NCBI RefSeq assembly: GCF_029168945.1
Contig: NC_083603.1
Span: 51,532,406 to 51,596,405, forward strand
From: Cannabis sativa
Taxonomy: Eukaryota > Streptophyta > Magnoliopsida > Rosales > Cannabaceae
DNA: 64,000 nucleotides
Direction of reading: 5' to 3'
Shown here: positions 12,246 to 24,848 of the stretch, piece after piece
Layout of the letters: each line of letters opens with the position of its first letter
Numbering within the stretch: the stretch's first letter is position 1
Made by a program: the position numbers and the translations under genes
Notes under the pieces: generated by a model
What the model saw: the letters and a program-made list of their open reading frames with translations, nothing else
The model's database searches: none
Told to the model about the DNA's origin: nothing

Positions 12246-12780
12246 TGGATCTTTTAAGTTTCTCCCTTTTGCTTACAAGTGAAAACAGATTTAAACTTTA
12301 AGTCTCTTTCGTTTAAAGCACGAACATCTCCATTGTGGCATTGAGTATGTATGCTTAACGATCCTTTTGATGTGCAGACATCCTCTTAGCGATTTTCCTT
12401 TTGAATTTTATGACGCTTTGATGTATGAACGTTGCCTCTGCGGTGGTATGACTTATTATTTTAATTTGGTGTTAATATTCTTCATTTTGTATTTTGCTGA
12501 TGTTTTATGTTATTTGCTTGATGTAAATTTAACATTCATCCATATACTACATCCCCTAGTTTAAGTCTTAGTTAGTGTCACTAAAACTTAGACTTTGGAG
12601 CGGCTTGACTGAGTACGTCGAGTTTGGCTGATCGTAACATTGTTGAATAAATGTTATATTTAGTTACGATTGAACGTAATTCTGAAGACTTGATTAATGA
12701 TTTGAAAAGTCAGACTAAACAACATAGCTCTGGCTATTTGATCTATGGTTGAGCCTGACTCTTGTCCTTGAGTTTATAAA
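12246..12780. other. Tat-A convergent spacer, aORF 3' side
   Basis: Non-coding sequence after the aORF stop and before the tandem array. By position it should hold the aORF polyadenylation region. I see no further gene. Confidence 0.45.
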
Positions 12781-13535
12781 TGAATAGATGTGTTGGGCGT
12801 AGCCCTTATCACTTAGTTTGTAAGTGAATATTTGGGTTGACTGTAGTTTCTATCAATTACTTTATAAGTGAATAGTTGGGTTGAGCGTAGCTCATATCAC
12901 TTATTTCATAAGTGAATAGTTGGGTTGAGCGTAGCTCCTATTTCTTATTTTATAAGTGAATAGTTGGGTTGAGCGTAGCTCATATCACTTATTTCGTAAG
13001 TGAATAGTTGGGTTGAGCGTAGCTCATATCACTTATTTCGTAAGTGAATAGTTGGGTTGAGCGTAGCTCCTATTACTTACTTTGTAAGTGAATAGTTGGG
13101 TTAAGTGTAGCTCCTATTACTTACTTTGTAAGTGAATAGTTGGGTTAAGCGTAGCTCCTATTACTTACTTTGTAGGGTTGAGCGTAGCTCCTATTACTTA
13201 CTTTGTAAGTGAATAGTTGGGTTGAGCGTAGCTCCTATTACTTACTTTGCAGGAGGTAGCGTAGCTCCTATTACTTATTTTGTAAGTGAATAGTTGGGTT
13301 GAGCGTTGCTCATATTACTTACTTTATAATTGAATATTTGGGTTAAGCGTAGCTCCTATCACTTATTTTACAAGTGAATAGTTGGGTTGAGCGTAGCTCC
13401 TATTAGTTACTTTGTAAGTGAATAGTTGGGCTGAGCGTAGCTCATATCACTTACTTTATAAGTGAACATTTGGGTTGAGCGTAGCTCCTATCACTTATTT
13501 TATAAGTGAATATTCTAGTTGAGCATGGCTCGCTT
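12781..13535. repeat. 44-bp tandem repeat array in Tat-A convergent spacer
   Basis: About 17-18 head-to-tail units of 44 bp; the core unit starts TGAATAGTTGGGTTGAGCGT and continues AGCTCCTATTACTTACTTTG plus TAAG. Two units (near 13170 and 13255) are truncated and edge units are more diverged, as in an array growing by unequal exchange. It sits between the converging 3' ends of the aORF and integrase genes. Variable tandem repeats in the region downstream of pol are known for Tat/Ogre elements and have been proposed as satellite precursors. Confidence 0.95.
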
Positions 13536-13709
13536 GTTATTGCATTTACTTTACGTTTTTTAGCTCTAAAATATAACAAACACTTAAAATAATTGACATA
13601 GGTATTTACGTGGAAACCCTTTTTGGAAAAAACCACGGGCGGAGCATGCGAAAATCCACTACGTAAAATGAGAGTGTACAAGTGGGGCTTTGTTTTGCCA
13701 TACATGTGA

Positions 13710-14447
13710 TTAGAAATGGTATTTCTTAAGGTGTACGACGTTCCAGCTATATCTTATGTTTCTTCCATCTGCTGTTCGGAGTTTGTATGCTCCTTGGCCA
13801 ACAATCTTTGTAATCTGGTAAGGCCCCTCCCAATTAGGTCCTAATTTGCCTACTCCTTCTTCCTTCATGTTTTGGAACACTAGTCCTAGTACCCATTCTC
13901 ATTCCTTGAATTGTTGGACCCTAATGTTTTTATTGAAATGTTGGGCCACCTTTTGCTGGTATGCTACTATTCTGATAAGCGCTTATTCTCTATTTTCATC
14001 TAACAAATCAACTTTTGTGTTATTGATTTAGATCATCCGTCGAGTGTTCAAATCTGATGGTTGTTATTTCAATTTCTGCTTGGATGACCGCTTCAGTTCC
14101 ATATGTCAATGCAAATGAGGTCTCTCCAGTCGAGGTCTTTGTTGTTGTCCGGTTAGACCACAGTACCCCTGGTAACTCATCTGCCCATCTCCCTTCGACT
14201 TTCTCTAGTCATTTCTTGAGTGTGTTGACTATTGTTTTGTTGGTTGATTTTGGTATCGTGGAGTTGAGAATGATAATTGTATCCCCCATTCTGCACAAAA
14301 GTTCTAGAAGTCTTGGCTTATATACTGTGGACCGTTGTCCGTAACTATCTCCTTTGGAATTCCGAACCTACATATTTTTTTTTTCAAATAAAGTTTTTTA
14401 CCTCTCAATCTCTAACTTATGCAAAGGCTTCAGCTTCTACCCATTTG
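13710..14447 (-). pseudogene. Tat-A integrase, C-terminal part
   Basis: The minus strand continues the integrase interrupted by Tat-B. It starts TKWVEAEAF right at the duplication, then [20 protein letters not shown] core sequence. It ends with the C-terminal module (GPNWEGPYQITKIVGQGAYK, then NVVHLKKYHF and a TAA at 13710-13712). Several frameshifts and stops are present. The other part is at 26625-27163. Role in the family: insertion of the cDNA into the chromosome. Confidence 0.75.
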
Positions 14448-14452
14448 GTGAC

Positions 14453-15234
14453 TGTTGCCCCTAATTTTTCCCAATATACGTGGACCAATCAGACAGGGAC
14501 ACGTGGATCAAGCAATTCACAATATTTGCTAAGTCTTTATGCCATAAGGTAACGTCCAGGATGTAGGTCCCGGATAAGGCACAGGGAACTCAATATGTTC
14601 CCGGAAGCTCACATAACGCTAAAGCATCTCCTCCGCGAAGTGTCAGGTTTCTCCTGAGCAATCAAGTCGCATTAAATGCCGCATGGGAGGAAGCGTGTTG
14701 GGACTGCTACACACAATAAAGTCTGACGGCACAACCTCCAACCAGCAGAGGCACAGTAATGATCATTTAAGTCTAGCGACGGCTACACTGTGAAGAGTCA
14801 CGTCAATCAAAAGGCAATAAGGACATTCCACATAAAAACCCTACAGCACCTAGGGATTTGATCATGCATTACCCATGGTATATTCATTGGGAATACCCAA
14901 CTTTATGGATACTTACAGATACACTTTTAAGGACAATTCTAGGGATCTCCCCACCAAAAACACTATAAATACCCCCTCAAAGCTCATTAAATGGGATCGA
15001 GAATCTTGGGCTGCATATGAGCAAGTAGAGTAAATACTCACCAAGAACATTCTCTGTATTTATAAGGGTGAAATTCTCCCAAGTATATTCTCTGTATTAA
15101 ATACATCCATAAATAACAAAGACTCGTGGACTAAGGCTCATTAACGCCCCAACCACGTAAAAATCCTTCTCTCACTTTCTTACAGCTCAGTAATTTTATA
15201 ATATTTTATTAGTTGCCAAAAATCTCGGTCAACA
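14453..15234 (+). repeat. Tat-B 5' LTR
   Basis: TGTTGCCCCT to CGGTCAACA, 782 bp. A TATA box CTATAAATA lies at 14963-14971, the probable core promoter for gag-pol, with the copy in the 3' LTR at about 26349. CACGTGG motifs occur at the start (about 14477 and 14502). Confidence 0.93.
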
Positions 15235-15237
15235 TTT

Positions 15238-15255
15238 TGGTGCTTTCATTGAGAG
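15238..15255 (+). promoter_or_regulatory. Tat-B primer-binding site
   Basis: TGGTGCTTTCATTGAGAG begins three bases after the LTR end, the position where a tRNA 3' end primes reverse transcription. It differs from the TGGCGCC-type sites of Tat-A and Tat-C. I have not assigned the tRNA. Confidence 0.7.
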
Positions 15256-15296
15256 CTAAAGAAAGCCACTATAAACGGACACTTGACTTCACAAAC

Positions 15297-18200
15297 ATGG
15301 TGGAGACTAGAAGTACTCGTCAGCCTCGCCCTCTTGAAGACGCTCAAGACCCGAATGAGGAAGATGTAGCCTCAGGAGCAGAAGAGGGATCCGAGGAAGA
15401 GGAAATAATCCCCGATGATGACTACGAGGGAAACCTCGATGAGTATGCCTACGACGAAGGTAATTACTCGGAACTGGTGCTTCTCAGACAAAAAGCTATC
15501 GATCACGAAGCCGAGATCGAAGCTCAAAAAGCGCAAAACCAGAAAATGCAAGAAGTGATGCTGGCCATGCAAAAAGCCATGGAAGCAGCTGGCATTCACG
15601 TGCACCCCAAGGCAATGACCGCTAGTCTTGGCAAGGAGCCAGCGACGTCTTCGCCTAGTTCCCAACAGCAGAAATCTAGGGAGCCTAGCCCTATAAGATA
15701 CCCTGCTGAAGGGAACCAAACAAAGAACCCTACCTCTACCCCAGGGCGAAAGAAAAAGGCGCAGGATCCGCAAAAGGTCCGCTCAGATTTCCCTAAAGGG
15801 AAAGGTCCGCAGAGGGGCAAGCCCCAAAAAGGGAGCTTTGGCCCTCAGGATCGAGAGGACCGGAAAAGCGTTTCCGTGCACCAAGAACCCGGGAGTAGAG
15901 GGAGAAGAGGACAGAGGTGTCCTCCCGTTGATCTGAGAAATCAAATCAACGGGAACCAAGGTGATCTCCGAGATCATCTTGACCAAAAACGATACGGACC
16001 CGCGGTCTCCACGGGTGCGTTAAATGAAGGAATTATGGCGGAACTCGCCATACTTCGAAAAGACATTGCCCGAGTCTCCCGAAGACAGAAGGGAGATGAC
16101 TCCGACTCAGACAGTGAGGATCGGGAACCATGTGCTAAGCACATCTTAGAGGCGGAGCTCCCTAAGAACTTCAAGATGCCTGAAATGGCAGCTTATACTG
16201 GGAACTCCGATCCTAGCGACCACCTGTCACGGTTCAACCGTGTCATGACGGTCATGAGGGTCAGCAATGACGCCAAATGTCTGTGCTTCCCACTTACCCT
16301 AAGTGGGTCCGCGGAGGAATGGTTCAAAAAACTCGAACCGGGATCCGTGGGCTGTTGGAACAAACTACAGACCAACTTTCGGAGACAGTTTGTCGCCGCA
16401 AGAAAGGTCAATCTGGAGGTCAGTGCCTTGACTAATATCAAGCAACTGCCCACCGAGACCTTGAAGAATTATATAAAGAGGTTCCGAGAGGAAGCCTCGA
16501 AAACCAAGAAAGTTGACGACGGACAACAGCTTGCACTTCTCCAAGCAGGCATCCGCACTGGGACTCCGTTCTGGAATGAACTGCAGCAAGAAGGAGCTGC
16601 TAGCCTTCAGGACTTCTAGAAGAGAGTCCAAAAATATATCAACCTCGAAGAAGCCCAAATCGTGGCTTACGGAGGATACTATCCCACTGGGATAGCAGGG
16701 TACATGCCCGGAGTGTCACCCTCGGGTACTGCCCCGACCGCCATTCCACAAGCAAGTGGCATACAATTCTCTGCTACCCCCGGATATAGCCAAGGCCAAG
16801 CCTTGGCACCAGCATCATCCCATTTTGGCAACCCATCCGGAGAGAATGGACAAGCTCCTTCACACTCTGCTCCGGCTGCTAGTCTGGCAGGCCCTTCCCA
16901 GGGTACGAGGAGTAAAAGGTCCTCCAATGGCAGCACCCGGACGGGAGAGAAGCGCCAGAAAAGGGGGTACACCCCCCAGTATACTCAATACATGGAGTTT
17001 TCAGACTCCCAAGAGCGTGTGTACTTTGCTACTAGGCAAAATACACACTACCGAAGACCGCAACCGTTGTACAAAGATAGCTCCCGGAGAGATCCGAGCA
17101 AGAGATGCGAGTACCACAACGACATTGGTCATAGCACCAATGAATGTAAAAATCTCAAGGACGAGATTGAAAATCTAATCCGATTAGGCCACCTCTACGA
17201 GTGGATCAAAAATAGGTTGCCCCACCTCAATCCGGGCCAGGCGGCTGTGGGTATGCCTCAGGGAACACCGGGGGGTACAGCAGGGGCATTGGCTCCAGCT
17301 GCTCCCACGGGCGACGCCCAGCATATCCTCGGTCTACTGCCCCGACCTAATGGGAGGGTAGCTATGATCTCCGGAGGTCCCCATATCGGAGGAACTACTC
17401 GCAAGGAGCTTAAGCGATACGCAGGGGCCGCGAAACACAGTGAGGTTTGGGAAGTTACTCAACTCCCAGCTCAAAGGCCCCGGTTGATGGACCAACCCAT
17501 CACGTTCACTGAAGAAGATGCCAAGACAGTGCGCTTCCCTCATCATGACCCATTGGTCATAGAGACCCCCATCGCGAATAAAGTGGTGGCTAGAGTCTTA
17601 ATTGACAATGGTAGTTCCGTGAACCTACTCTTCAAGGAAGCCTTCACCGCAACAGGCTTGACGGACCGGGACCTCTCACCCAATGGGTCCCAACTCACAG
17701 GGTTTAACGGGACGACACTTATCCCAATGGGAAAAGTAAGGCTCCCAGTCACCTTGTGCCCGGACACCCCCCATAGCACATTTAAATACTGCACTTTCGT
17801 AGTGGTGGACTGTTCGACAGCCTACAACGCGATCCTCAGCCGACCGGCCTTGGTAGACTTTGGCGCAGTCACATCGATTCGGCACCTGTGCCTGAAGTTC
17901 CCTACCCGGGAAGCCGAAATCAGAACTGTGAGGGGAAACCAGGGGGAAGCAAGACAATGTTATAATGTCGCAACCCACCTGCCCGTGCTAATGGTCCGGG
18001 AGTCAGCTGAGCCAGAAGTGGCTGAAGAGGATGAGTTGGACCCCCGTGTGGGGTCCGAAAGAATTGTGGAACCAATGGAGGACGTCGAGGAAGTATCACT
18101 GTGCGACCTCGACTCCACCAGAGTACTCCGGCTAGGGAAGAACCTAGATCCGGAGGAAAAAGAAAAAATAATAAAAACACTGAAGGGCGCCATCGACATC

Positions 18201-18362
18201 TTTGCATGGCGCCAAGAAGACATGACTGGCATAAGCTCTCATGTCATCACCCACGTACTCAACGTCAATCCGGACATGCCCCCCCGTCCAGCAAAAGCGA
18301 CGCCCGCTCGACTCGGTGAAAGCCGAAGCTCTAGAGAAAGAGGTGGACAAGCTTTTGACTAA
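15297..18362 (+). pseudogene. Tat-B gag and protease
   Basis: Start chosen at MVETRSTRQPRP (15297); the frame opens upstream only through the PBS. An acidic and basic low-complexity N-terminus precedes the gag capsid-like domain (about 16130-16600, with HLSRFNRVMTVM and EEWFKKLEPGSVGCW). A premature TAG at 16617-16619 interrupts the same frame, which resumes at once. A knuckle of the form C-x2-H-x4-H-x4-C is at 17107-17148. The aspartic protease has the DNGSSVNLL active site at about 17603. The frame ends early because a run of seven C at 18279-18285 holds one base too many for the RT frame. Role: particle protein and polyprotein processing. Confidence 0.85.
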
Positions 18363-19960
18363 CGGCATGATCCGAGACGTATACTATCCGGAGTGGCTGG
18401 CCAATCCGGTCCTGGTGCCCAAGCCGAACGGAACTTGGCGAGTTTGTATAGATTTCACCGATCTAAACAAAGCTTGTCCGAAGGACTGCTTCCCGCTGCC
18501 CAGGATCGACCAAATGGTAGATGCCACTTCTGGATTCAAACTGCTATCCTTCATGGACGCCTATGCTGGGTACAACCAAATAAAAATGCATACGGCAGAC
18601 CAGGAGTGCACTAGCTTCAGGACCGATAAGGGGGTATACTATTACTTAGTCATGCCCTTCGGACTGAAAAACGCCGGAGCAACCTATCAAAGAATGGTTA
18701 ACCGGATGTCTAAAGGCCTCCTGGGGCAAAACATGGAGGTTTATGTTGACTACATGCTCGTCAAATCCAAAGCATGCAACAGCCATGCAAGCGACTTAGA
18801 AGAATGCTTCGAAGTGGTCCGGAGATACGGCATGAAGCTCAACCCAAAGAAATGCACCTTTCGGGTCAAATCAGGAAAGTTCCTGGGCTTCATCGTCAGT
18901 CAAAGGGGGATTGAGGCAAATCCGGAAAAAATCCAGGCTCTCCTGAGCATGCCATCCCCCAAAAGGCATAAAGATGTGCAGAGCCTGACGGGAAAGGTAG
19001 CTGCTTTAAGCCGCTTCATCTCTCGGTCCACGGACAAATGCATACCCTTCTTCAACGTATTAAAGAAGTGCCAAAAGTTTGAATGGTCGGACGAGTGCGA
19101 GGAGGCATTCAAAAAGCTAAAAGAGCACATGGCCAAGCCCCTATCTTATCAAAACCCGTTCTCAGAGAAGACCTATTTCTTTATTTGGCTGTCTCTGAAC
19201 ACGCGGTGAGCGCTGCCCTAGTCCGGGAAGAAGAGAAAACTCAGCATCCCGTGTACTATGTCAGCAAGCGCATGATAGGGGCCGAAACAAGATACCCAGT
19301 CATTGAAAAGCTGGTTTTTTTGCCTCCTGATGGCGTCAAGGAAGTTGAGGCCATACTTTCAAGCACATCCGATCAAAATTCTGACCAACCACCCGCTCCG
19401 GCAAGTCCTCCAAAAATCTGAAGCGTCCGGAAGGCTCCTCAAGTGGGCAATGGAGCTAAGTCAATTCAACTTGCACTACATGCCCCGAATTTCTATAAAA
19501 GGCCAAGCCTTGGCGGACTTCATCACTGAATGCAACGAAGCCGAGGCAACCGCGAATACGCCGGTACCGCCAATCCCCACATGGAGAGTATTTGTAAACG
19601 GAGCCTCCAATGAAAACGGTTCTGGAGCCGGAGTGGCGATGATATCACCAACCGGACTGCGACTCCAGGCGGCCCTACAGTTTGACTTCGCAGCTTCAAA
19701 CAATGAGGCCGAATATGAAGCCCTAATAGCAGGACTGAAATTAGCAAAAGCTGTAGGAGCCAAAGAGTGGAAGTCTATAGTGATTCCCAACTGGTCATAA
19801 ACCAGGTATCCGGAGAATACCAAACACGCGGCGAGCGAATGGCCGCGTACGTAACAATAGTCCGGGAGCTGCTCCACGAGTTCACGGACTACAAAATAGA
19901 AAGAATCCCCCGGGAAAAGAACGCTCACGCGGACTGTCTGGCTAAGTTAGCCTCAGATAG
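18241..19960 (+). pseudogene. Tat-B reverse transcriptase, RNase H and second RNase H
   Basis: RT runs from WLANPVLVPKPNGTWRVCID through FMDAYAGYNQI and MPFGLKNAGATYQR to MEVYVDYMLV. The catalytic YVDD box is YVDY, so one metal-binding Asp is lost. The gypsy RNase H follows (VSEHAVSAALVREEEK, 19190-19330). The archaeal-type RNase H that marks the Tat lineage comes next (FVNGASNENGSGAG at 19590, NNEAEYEALIAGL, YSDSQLVINQVSGEYQ). Its first catalytic Asp (VDGAS in Tat-C) is Asn here. Single-base frameshifts occur in C or T runs near 19138 and 19315 and near 19770. Confidence 0.85.
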
Positions 19961-21293
19961 CGAAATCGAAGAGTTGGGGGTAGTACCAGTGGAACGCTTG
20001 GCAGAGCCAAGCATCAAAATAAAAGAGACCACGATAACGGCTGGGCAAGAACCCAGCTGGATGGTCCCCATCATAAAATACATAACAAAAGGTGAGTTGC
20101 CCCAAGAAAGGGCACTGTCTCGGAAGATTCAGTATCAGGCTCATCGTTATGTAATGATGGATCAAATTCTCTACCGAAGAGGACTCAGCATGCCTTATTT
20201 AAGATGTGTATCGGACCCTGAAGCTAGACAAATCATGCTAGAGGTCCACGAAGGGTTCTGTGGAGATCATACGGGAGGACCCAGTCTCTCAAAGAAAATA
20301 TTGAGACAAGGGTACTTCTGGCCAACAATGAAAAAAGATTGCATAGACTACGTCCAAAAGTGTGATTCGTGCCAAAGGTTCGCGAACATACCGAGAGCTC
20401 CTCCAAATGAAATCACCCTGATGACTAGTCCCTGGCCCTTCGCGGTATGGGGAATAGATCTTATTGGGTCCCTGCCAACAGGAAAAGGAGGAGTAAAGTA
20501 TGCGATAGTAGCAGTAGACTACTTCACCAAATGGACGGAGGCTGAGCCCATGAAGACAATAACTGCTAAAAAAGCACTGGACTTTGTTATCAAAAACATA
20601 GTGTGTTGATATGGCTTGCCTCACAAAATAGTCTCTGACAATGGAAAGCAATTCGATTGCGAGGAATTTACTGACTTCTGCAACCAACACGGAGTAGTGA
20701 AAAGCTTCTCCGCGGTGGCCAGACCTCAAACAAACGGTCAAGCGGAAGCAGTCAATAAAATCTTAAAGGTCACCTTGAAGAAAAAGCTGCTGGCCTGCAA
20801 AAACAATTGGCCTGAAGAGTTGCCAAGAGTGTTATGGGCTTACCAGACGACCCCCAGAACCACGACCGGTCACTCGCCTTTTTCAATGGCGTACGGTTGT
20901 GAAGCGATGGTCCCGGTAGAAACGTTATTCCCATCCCACAGGAGAACGACTTACGATCCAGCCACGAATCAAGCTTTGCTTCAAGAGGCTTTGGATCAAG
21001 TCGAAGAACTCCGGGATGAGTCTCAAATACGGATGGCAGCTTATCAAAGGAAGGTGACCAAGTATTTTAACTCTAAGGTTAAAAACAGAAAATTTGCTAT
21101 TGGGGATATGGTCTTAAGAAGAGTCTTCCCAGCCACCCAGGAACCCGGAGTGGGGGTACTTGGGCCAAATTGGGAAGGACCATATGAAATCGAGGACGAA
21201 ATCGGCTCTGGCACTTACAAGCTAAAAAGAATGGATGGAACCATTGTGCCAAGGGCCTGGAATGTCGATCACCTCAGAAAATATTACCAATAG
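19961..21293 (+). pseudogene. Tat-B integrase
   Basis: The HHCC zinc-binding module is at 20249-20380 (EVHEGFCGDHTGG ... CDSCQRFA). The DDE core shows WGIDLIGSLP, VAVDYFTKW, SDNGKQFD and NGQAEAVNKI. The C-terminal module ends GPNWEGPYEIEDEIGSGTYK ... VDHLRKYYQ, TAG at 21291. A premature TGA at 20608-20610 sits where homologues read Cys-Arg-Tyr or Cys-Arg-Phe, consistent with CGA to TGA decay at a methylated CpG. Otherwise the frame is open. Integrase inserts the cDNA at the target, here making a 5-bp duplication. Confidence 0.85.
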
Positions 21294-21794
21294 CCAAAAA
21301 TGTAACTTAGACTTTGTTTAAAGAGTTTGTACCGTCCAAATGTATACCTCCTCCACATGTTGAATAAAACTGAGGGCCTTAAAAACAAAGTTTCTATGCC
21401 ACTCAGGGGGGTACTAGGGTATACCGCACGGACAGACAGAAAACAAACTAAGTAAAATATCCTGGCCCAAAGGGCAGGTAAAAAAAAAAGAGTATGCACA
21501 AAAATAAAAAAGCATAAGTATAAAAATCTTGATCCAAAGGACAGGTCAAAAAAGAGAAATATGTGCATCAAAAGAGATCGCATATAAATATCCTAGCCCA
21601 AAGGGCAGGTCAAAATATATACAAATGGCCCGGGGACAGGCCTTAGAAATTGTCTCCCCTTTAAATAAAATACAGCTACATAAATGTATTGTCTCAAAGT
21701 AGCTGTATGTAAACAAATATATGTAAAAAGAAAAAAATAAATAATAAGAGAAGTGGGTGAAATCCTGGTTGTACTGGGTTAATCTCGAGCGGCT
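21294..21794. repeat. Tat-B convergent spacer with short repeats
   Basis: A 0.5 kb gap between the converging 3' ends of integrase and the aORF. It contains three spaced copies of a motif like ATCCTGGCCCAAAGGGCAGG (about 21459, 21529 and 21588), diverged from each other. It is the positional equivalent of the 44-bp array in Tat-A. Confidence 0.6.
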
Positions 21795-24700
21795 CAATCA
21801 ATGCGCGGAGGAAAGCGAGGTCCGATGCGTGCCTCTACCATGGCATCACGCTTCTTTTTCTTCTCCCAGAATTTGGCGATCATCTCCTCAGGTTTGGGGT
21901 AGAAGTTAAGCTTGATATTTTGGTCATTGGTAGACCAAGCCATGAAGACTCCATTATCGAAGCGCTTAGGGCACCTGCCACAGGAAATGGGAGAAAGAAG
22001 CTCAGCTCTTTTTGCCTTTTTTGAGGCTTGTTCCTTGAAGTCCCTGAGCTCCTTCAGCTCTGCGGCTAGAGCGGCCCTGGACTCTAAGTTTGCCTGGTGA
22101 GTTTCCTCTAAGGATCTCACCTTGGCAACCATCTCGTCCAAGGCTTCCCTGGCCTCCCGGAGCTCCCGCTTGGCCTTTGCAGTGGCCTCACCTTCCGCCT
22201 CAGCTCCTCTTGATGCTTGGCCTCCAGCCTGTCTCTCCGCAGGGCCTCATCCCGGATCATGGCCTCCGCCTGGGCTTCCCTCCGCTTAGCCTCCTCCTCA
22301 TTAACCTTGGCAGCAACCTCCCGGCGCTCAGCAGCCTCCTGGTAAAGCTGCCTCTCCGCAGTAAGGTCCTGAAGAACCTTCCTGACTTCGTTCATGTCCC
22401 CAAAATTAGACAGAACGAAGCCATGGTTGATTATGTTCTTGGAGAGGCGGCCAGCTTCAGCAGCAAGCTAAACAACAATGCAAGTGTAAGAAAGAATCTC
22501 CAAAAAGAATAAGGGGGAAAACAAAATCGCGAAGCACTTACCACAGTGAGGGAGTGGCTGAGATCTTGGACCTGGAAGATGGAGTTCAGGGAGGCACAAG
22601 TAGCGAACCGCTTAGGCGCGCACCGGGTAAGCTGAGACGCAAACTCGCCAGTCATCTCTGCGGCGAAAGGAGCCAAGGAGGGCCCAAGGAAGCGACGGAA
22701 CCAGTCCGATAGGGGGTCCAAATTTAGGTCCCACGGATCCTGGTACTCCGGGTTGTTGATGGTTTCTTGCACCTCAATCCGCAGAACCCTCCTAAGGGCT
22801 TCCACCTCAGCAAACCCCCGGGAGTATTCATCCATGGCGTAGTTATGCTTAGCTATTCGGAGCTCTTGTCTCGCCTCGTCTCCAGGAACCGGAGTCAGCA
22901 CAATGTTGGGAGGGGCAGCATGCTCTTCCATGGGAGAGACCCCACCATCAAGACCGTGGGTTGGAGTATCAGCTCTCCGAGGCCGCTTGGGCTCTTCCTG
23001 GGCAATCATTTTGCCCTTACGCTTGCGAATCAGAGCAATCTCTTGCTCTTCTTAACTTTTTTAAGCTTCCTCAGGAAGAGCCCGGAGCCCTCCTGCACCT
23101 TCTTCAACTTCCTCAGAAAAGCCCCATTGCTTTTCTTGACCTTCTCCCGGCAGCACCTCCTCGTCATCCACTAAATCAATAGTGTCTGGAGGAGCGCTGG
23201 AAGAAATCTTTAGAGCAGGGGCCAGCGAGGAAGGAGTAAAGGCAGGAGGAGCCTCAGGAGTGTGAACCCCAGCGAGCTGGTCCAAAATGGCGTCCATGGA
23301 GATACCTGCTACAACAGAAGAAAGCAAGTGTTAGAACATCCGTGGGAAACCACCAACACAAGATATGGCAAACAAGCTAGTCCTACCCTGACTCTCTAAT
23401 TCGGCCCTAGCAAAGTTCCGAATTTTTATGCTGGCAGCATCATCTCCGAGATAGCTGTCCGAAGGCCGGAACCAGCTGGATGTAATGTAAGCTGAGGACC
23501 TAAGGGAACGGGCTCTGGAGGACCCGAACCCATCCGGGACTGCCTAGGAAATCTCCTAAGTTTGAAAAATAAAATTCCTTCAAGTGATCCCCCCACCGGG
23601 TCGAGGGCATCCTAAACCTATAAAGACGCTCATCGAACCCTACGGGCCTACGACTGGCATACTCGCCAACAGAAGGAACATAATGAACTACCAAAGGAGA
23701 CTTACTGCCGGCGCCGGAAGTGCTGGCACCAAGAGCCCCAGTGTTCGGCTCTGGAACCAAAGGCTATGGCCTGGGAGCCCTTCTCTCCGTTGAATCCCCA
23801 ATGTGAAGGGGCTTCCCGGCAATCGCCTGACTCCTTCTCTCCACCGGGCTCCCCACGCGGAGCGTCCTCCCGGAAGCCGCCTGGGCCTTAGAGTACGCCT
23901 TCTCCTGGGCCTTCTGGTAGAGATACTCCTGGTATTTCTTCTCTGCTGTGGCAATGATCTCGCCCCGGAAGTCTTCTCCGCGACCGGCGCCCTCACATTG
24001 GGACAGATGACCCGGGAAAGGTTAGAGTCCTCCACGGATTGATGCGGAAGGATGGGTTTTGCCTTCTCACAGTTCTCCGTAATGACCAGACCCCCGACGT
24101 CAAGATCGGCCCGGTCGTAAGAGGCAAAGGTCTGGGCTCTCCGAAGAAAGGCCTGAGTAGGTGCAGTCCGTTCATAGGGAGGAATCCGCACCCACTCGGT
24201 AAGGAGCTCCGGATGGTCCACTGCCCGGAATCCGGAGGAGAAGAAAAAACGATGGCGATACTCCTTAACGTGAGTTTGCCTGTTATACAGGACCACCCCT
24301 TCGTTAGCAGGGTGGGCCCGGAACCCATAAAAACCGTCCTTAAGTTTGTCCCCCTTCTTGGGGACGGAAACAAGTTCATAAAAGTACAAAATTTCTGCCG
24401 GGCGAGGAGATCCCCATCCCCGGGCGGAATAAAAAATAAATAAGCCTAAAAGCAGGCGGTATGCTTGGGGAATGAGTTGGTATGGCGCAAGGCCGATAAA
24501 AACTAGAAAATTAACAAAATAATCCTGAAGAGGAGGCATGGCCCCGGCCATCAGATGCGTTTGGCTCCAGGCCCCGAAGCCGCCGTAGTTGTGGTTAGGC
24601 GTCTCCGCGTCACGAGGTGGCCGGTGGTAGGTCCCTGAGGTAGAAGGCTTGATTCCAGCAACCTCCACAATGTTCTCCAATTGATGGGGACAGGTCAAGG

Positions 24701-24839
24701 TGGAGTAAAGCTCAGCCGCTTCCCATCCGGTCGCCCGGGACTTGTACCCATCCTGGGCAACGGGTCCCTGGGAGACCTCTTCAAGGGTAGCCATGCGCTT
24801 ACCACTTTTCTTTGATGACTTTGAGCCAGAAGCAGACAT
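21795..24839 (-). pseudogene. Tat-B aORF: antisense extra gene
   Basis: Starts MSASGSKSSKKSGKR at 24839, nine bases after a TTTTTACAG acceptor. The N-terminal half (24839-24000) holds the core domain PLQDYFVNFLVFIGLAPYQL and RLLLGLFIFY, followed by a conserved aromatic stretch (about 24320-24240, HRFFFSSG). A frameshift lies near 23980. The middle is poorly conserved, with probable introns near 23540-23330. The C-terminus is charged coiled coil (EVRKVLQDL..QEAAERRE, then VRSLEETHQANLESRAALAA) and ends FPPRID, TGA or TAG near 21795. It is homologous to the aORFs at 6976-12245 and 41934-44014. Nuclear or structural role unknown. Confidence 0.75.
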
Positions 24840-24848
24840 TTTTCTATT

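Noticed and set aside
12781..13535. CRISPR-like regular array
   Set aside because: Units are directly adjacent with no unique spacers, and the genome is a plant; it is an ordinary tandem repeat.
15372..16658. Minus-strand ORFs (60-133 codons)
   Set aside because: Shadows of Tat-B gag; composition follows the gag frame.
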